From: an uncultured bacterium
Lineage (GTDB): Bacteria; Patescibacteriota; Minisyncoccia; CAIUEV01
DNA length: 10,603 nucleotides
Assembly: GCA_903898335.1 (NCBI GenBank)
Contig: CAIUEV010000034.1
Coordinates: 1-10,603, forward strand
Direction: 5' to 3'
Shown here: piece by piece, positions 8,026 to 10,603 of the stretch
Layout: every line of letters starts with the position of its first letter
Numbering within the stretch: position 1 is the first letter of the stretch
Program-made: the position numbers and the translations under genes
Notes under the pieces: model-generated
Told to the model about the DNA's origin: nothing
The model's input: the letters and a program-made list of their open reading frames with translations, nothing else
Databases searched by the model: none

Positions 8026-9129
8026 CTACCATTTCGGCTTGTTGTCATCCGCATAAGTGTCTATCATCAACGATTTTAGCTCATCAATATCTTCCAAAAC
8101 TATTCCCGTTCCTCTCACCACGGCGGTTAGCGGGTCTTCCATCACCTTAACGGGCATTTTGGTCTGCTCGGAAATCAGTTTGTCGAAACCGCGTACCAAG
8201 CTGCCTCCACCGGCCATAATGATTCCTTTGCGCATAATATCTCCCAGTAATTCCGGCGGGGTTTTCTCCAAAACATTTTTTATACTGTTGACAATTGCTC
8301 TGACCGATTTCTGGATGGCCTGGCGAATGTCGGCGTCGGTAATTTCCAATTCTTTGGGCAGTCCGGTGATCAAGTCTCTGCCTCGAATAGCTATTTTAAT
8401 CGGTTTCTCCAATCTGTAGGCTGACCCTATCGCAATTTTGACATCTTCCGCCGTTTTTTCTCCCAGAAGCAAATTAAAATTTTCGCGAACATAGCTGATG
8501 ATATTTTCGTTCATCTTGTCACCACCGACTCGCAAGCTTTCAGCCACGACCGCTCCACCCAAAGAAATAACGGCAATTTCCGAAGTACCTCCACCAATAT
8601 CAACAATCATATTTCCACCCGCTTCTTGGATCGGCAATCGCGCTCCGATGGCGGCTGCAATCGGCTCTTCGATGAGGTACGCTTCTCCCGCGCCTCCATT
8701 CAACGTCGCCTCTTGAACCGCTTTTTTCTCAACATCAGTTACTCCCGAAGGGATGCCGACCAGAACTCTCGGCTTAGCCAGATGAGAAAATTTTCCATCT
8801 CTGGCTTTGTTGATAAAGTAAGTCAACATTTCTTCCGTTACTTCAAAATCGGAAATAACTCCGTCCACCAAAGGCCGGCTGGCCACAATATGCGCCGGCG
8901 TTTTCCCGACCATTTTTTTCGCCTCCGTACCGATTGCCAAGACTTTACCCGTTTTTTTATTCATCGCCACCACGGAAGGTTCATTGATAATCACTCCTTT
9001 GTCTTTAACATACACTAAAGTATTGGCGGTACCCAAATCGATACCGACATCAAATTGAAACTGGCCTCTCCATCTTTCTATAAATTTTTTCGGAGACCCA
9101 AAAAGCTTCCTGAATTTAAAAGCAGGCAT
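8026..9129 (-). CDS. mreB: Rod-shape actin homologue MreB
   Basis: MreB forms membrane-bound antiparallel filaments that position the peptidoglycan elongation machinery. The protein has 367 residues, about 20 more than E. coli MreB. The actin-fold nucleotide motifs are intact: phosphate-1 loop DLGTANT (31-37), the IEEPIAAAIGA stretch with the glutamate region of the active site (153-163), phosphate-2 loop DIGGGTSE (177-184) and the adenosine motif IIMAGGGSLVRG (303-314). An N-terminal extension of about 25 residues precedes FDVGIDLG. It is strongly basic and aromatic (FKFRKLF, then PKKFIERWRG) and is likely an amphipathic membrane-binding helix, longer than the one in E. coli. The ATG at 9129 is the only upstream start that keeps this extension. 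mreC, mreD and rodA are not next to it; gap lies 72 bp upstream on the same strand. A TATAAG hexamer at 9168-9163 could be a -10, but no -35 pairs with it. It is convergent with the clpC-ligA unit, with only 18 bp between stop codons and no terminator hairpin. Confidence 0.97.
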   Translation of the reverse strand: MPAFKFRKLFGSPKKFIERWRGQFQFDVGIDLGTANTLVYVKDKGVIINEPSVVAMNKKTGKVLAIGTEAKKMVGKTPAHIVASRPLVDGVISDFEVTEEMLTYFINKARDGKFSHLAKPRVLVGIPSGVTDVEKKAVQEATLNGGAGEAYLIEEPIAAAIGARLPIQEAGGNMIVDIGGGTSEIAVISLGGAVVAESLRVGGDKMNENIISYVRENFNLLLGEKTAEDVKIAIGSAYRLEKPIKIAIRGRDLITGLPKELEITDADIRQAIQKSVRAIVNSIKNVLEKTPPELLGDIMRKGIIMAGGGSLVRGFDKLISEQTKMPVKVMEDPLTAVVRGTGIVLEDIDELKSLMIDTYADDNKPKW

Positions 9130-9201
9130 ATAACTTTTATTTGCTTAAAAGGTGAGAACGCCCTTATAAATTATTTATTTTAGCGCTTCTTTGGATTCTA
9201 G

Positions 9202-10215
9202 CTACTTTTTAATCTTTTGGCCAGCAAAGACAGTTAGATCGATCAATCGCTCACTGTAGCCCCATTCATTGTCATACCAAGCAAAAACTTTTACCAAATC
9301 CGCTCCGACGACCATTGTTAGATTAAGGTCGACTATCGACGAATGTGAGTTGCGACGAAAATCCGTAGAAACCAATTCTTCTTGAGTGACTCCCAAAATA
9401 CCCTTCATTGATCCTCTGGAAGCGGCAATAAAAGCATTATTGACTTTCTCAACCGAAACACTTTGTCTCAATTTTACTACCAAGTCAGAAGCGGAAACAA
9501 CCGGTGTCGGAACTCGGATCGACATACCGTTGAATCTGCCAGCCAGTTCCGGCAAAACTTTAGTGACCGCTACGGCCGCTCCGGTTGTTGAAGGAATTAA
9601 GTTCAATGCTCCGGCACGCATTTCTCTGACATCTTTTGCCGGCCCGTCAACCAAGACTTGACTGGCTGTATAGCTGTGAATCGTTGACATCAAAGCTTGT
9701 TCGACTCCAAACTCGTCATTTAAAATTTTAATAACGGGCGCCAAACAATTGGTGGTGCAGGAAGCATTGGAAATTATTTTATCTTTTTCCGGTTTAAATT
9801 CTTTTTCGTTACAACCGACTAAAATCATTTTGATATCATCCGATTTTGGCGGGGCACTCAAAATGACCAGATTGGCTCCCGCTTCAATATGCTTTATCGC
9901 TTTTTCTGACTTATTGAACACTCCGGTACATTCCAAAACCACATCTACTGCCAAATCTTTCCAGGGGAGATTCCCCGGATCCGGTTCGCAAAAATAAGGA
10001 ATATCTTTTTTCTCCAAAATAAGTTTGTTCTCTTTACCTACGATTTCTTTATCCCAGATTCCATAACAAGAATCATACTTTAGCAGATAGGCGATATCTT
10101 TAGCCGGAGTCAGGTCATTCACTGCCACTACCTCTGTCCCCTCTCTTTCGGCAATAATTTTAAATGCGGCACGGCCGATACGCCCCATACCGTTAATTGC
10201 AATTTTTAAAGACAT
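9202..10215 (-). CDS. gap: Glyceraldehyde-3-phosphate dehydrogenase, phosphorylating, class I
   Basis: The enzyme oxidises glyceraldehyde 3-phosphate to 1,3-bisphosphoglycerate with NAD(P)+ and phosphate, the redox step of glycolysis. The 337 residues match the usual length. The Rossmann domain has NGMGRIGR (8-15), and D34 in VNDLT is the acidic residue that favours NAD+. The catalytic pair is C153 (SNASCTTNCLAP) and H180 (TIHSYT). Other family blocks are SIRVPTPVVSASDL (232-245) and YDNEWGYS (314-321). Several usually strict positions differ. The TNDQ after the catalytic histidine reads TASQ (183-186). The DLPHKDLRRAR segment reads DGPAKDVREMR (190-200), which replaces one of the paired arginines with E198 but keeps the Pro associated with NAD+ preference. 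These positions lie near the substrate and phosphate sites in studied homologues, so kinetics may differ. I infer that activity is retained because Cys, His and R234 are present. It sits 38 bp after the ferredoxin gene and 72 bp before mreB; no pgk or tpiA is adjacent. Confidence 0.97.
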   Translation of the reverse strand: MSLKIAINGMGRIGRAAFKIIAEREGTEVVAVNDLTPAKDIAYLLKYDSCYGIWDKEIVGKENKLILEKKDIPYFCEPDPGNLPWKDLAVDVVLECTGVFNKSEKAIKHIEAGANLVILSAPPKSDDIKMILVGCNEKEFKPEKDKIISNASCTTNCLAPVIKILNDEFGVEQALMSTIHSYTASQVLVDGPAKDVREMRAGALNLIPSTTGAAVAVTKVLPELAGRFNGMSIRVPTPVVSASDLVVKLRQSVSVEKVNNAFIAASRGSMKGILGVTQEELVSTDFRRNSHSSIVDLNLTMVVGADLVKVFAWYDNEWGYSERLIDLTVFAGQKIKK

Positions 10216-10253
10216 GACAAAAATAATTTAAAAATTAAGCTAACGAGAATAAA

Positions 10254-10448
10254 TTACTCAATGACTATAGCTCCCACCGGACAAACACTGGCCGCTTCTT
10301 TACAGTTTTCAATACATTCTTCACTGGTGCAGCTGTCCGCATTCGCTTCCGATTTTCCGTCATCCGGACTAATCGAAAACACACTCGGCTCAATGGAGGC
10401 ACAGGCTCCACAACCGATACATTTCTCTTTATCAACGGTTACTTTCAT
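10254..10448 (-). CDS. Small [4Fe-4S] ferredoxin with extra cysteines
   Basis: This 64-residue cytosolic electron carrier has the single-cluster ferredoxin pattern. C10-x2-C13-x2-C16 (KCIGCGACAS) lies near the N-terminus and C56-Pro (SVCPVGAI) near the C-terminus, which together provide four ligands for one [4Fe-4S] cluster. The length fits the short monocluster ferredoxins of Thermotoga and archaea. Three further cysteines, C40, C45 and C49, sit in an acidic stretch (DSCTSEECIENCKE, 39-51). C49 corresponds roughly to the C-terminal partner of the disulfide known in some monocluster ferredoxins. The usual partner soon after the CxxCxxC motif is absent, because the residues there are SIEPSVF. 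The protein is acidic, as expected for a ferredoxin. The start MKVTVDKEKC is standard for the family. It lies 30 bp after the partial gene at the right edge and 38 bp before gap, so it is probably co-transcribed. No redox partner enzyme is visible, so the physiological role is open. Confidence 0.93.
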   Translation of the reverse strand: MKVTVDKEKCIGCGACASIEPSVFSISPDDGKSEANADSCTSEECIENCKEAASVCPVGAIVIE

Positions 10449-10478
10449 GATTGTTTATTGTTAATAATTAGAATTTCA

Positions 10479-10603
10479 CTAAACCCCTTCCTCCAACTTC
10501 TGCTTCACATCGGTAGAACTTTCTTCACAGTTGACAAACTTGTCACCGACTTTGACTTTGGCCTTGATGGTGACATTGCCGGCAGCGTTCAACTGAGTTT
10601 GAG
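10479..10603 (-). CDS. C-terminal end of an unknown protein (cut by right edge)
   Basis: One minus-strand frame is open from the window edge to a TAG at 10481-10479, giving 40 residues; the other two minus-strand frames contain stops. The peptide contains NVTIKAKVKVGDKFVN, whose alternating hydrophobic and basic residues suggest beta strands, then CEESSTDVKQKLEEGV, probably a short helix at the C-terminus. There is a single cysteine. Codon choice and composition resemble the neighbours. The stop lies 30 bp upstream of the ferredoxin start on the same strand. No family can be assigned from so short a tail. Confidence 0.65.
   Translation of the reverse strand, partial: QTQLNAAGNVTIKAKVKVGDKFVNCEESSTDVKQKLEEGV

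Noticed and set aside
10484..10494. GGAGGAAGGGG on the minus strand, resembling a Shine-Dalgarno sequence
   Set aside because: It lies within the last codons of the right-edge gene (Leu-Glu-Glu-Gly) and about 35 nt before the ferredoxin ATG, too far to act there.

Overview
The window is AT-rich, gene-dense and bacterial. It looks like a chromosomal fragment from a small-genome lineage, most probably Candidate Phyla Radiation (Patescibacteria, Parcubacteria-like). This placement is an inference from gene style and rests on no phylogenetic test. The supporting observations are very short intergenic gaps, short diverged versions of housekeeping proteins, A/T-rich translation leaders with no Shine-Dalgarno sequence at any of the nine visible starts, and unknown single-pass or acidic small proteins among core genes. 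All ten visible stop codons are TAA (7) or TAG (3). The full-length frames show that TGA is not read as glycine, which argues against the recoded SR1/Gracilibacteria.

Layout. Positions 1-254 (minus) hold the N-terminus of a membrane-anchored protein that runs off the left edge. A divergent gap of 68 bp separates it from a plus-strand tRNA-Arg with anticodon GCG (323-396). Only 5 bp after the tRNA lies the stop codon of map, the type I methionine aminopeptidase (402-1202, minus). map is the second gene of a two-gene unit behind a 389-residue protein with the fold signature of DHH phosphoesterases but with most metal-binding residues missing (1217-2386, minus). A 141 bp divergent region containing a perfect 20 bp palindrome follows. 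The plus-strand unit is clpC (2528-5182), ligA (5201-7264) and two unrecognised small genes (7274-7531 and 7543-8007). This unit meets the minus-strand unit head to head with an 18 bp gap. Read in its own direction, the minus-strand unit consists of a partial unknown gene at the right edge (10479-10603), a ferredoxin (10254-10448), gap (9202-10215) and mreB (8026-9129).

Functionally these are mostly core genes: N-terminal methionine removal, AAA+ unfolding for ClpP proteolysis, DNA nick sealing, glycolysis, a small electron carrier and cell-shape actin. I see no insertion sequence, CRISPR array, phage gene or defence system, and nothing that amounts to a clear new multi-gene system. The most unusual items are the degenerate DHH-family protein paired with map, the tRNA-Arg(GCG), the general absence of Shine-Dalgarno sequences, the palindrome between the two divergent units, and the two small unknown proteins co-transcribed with clpC and ligA.
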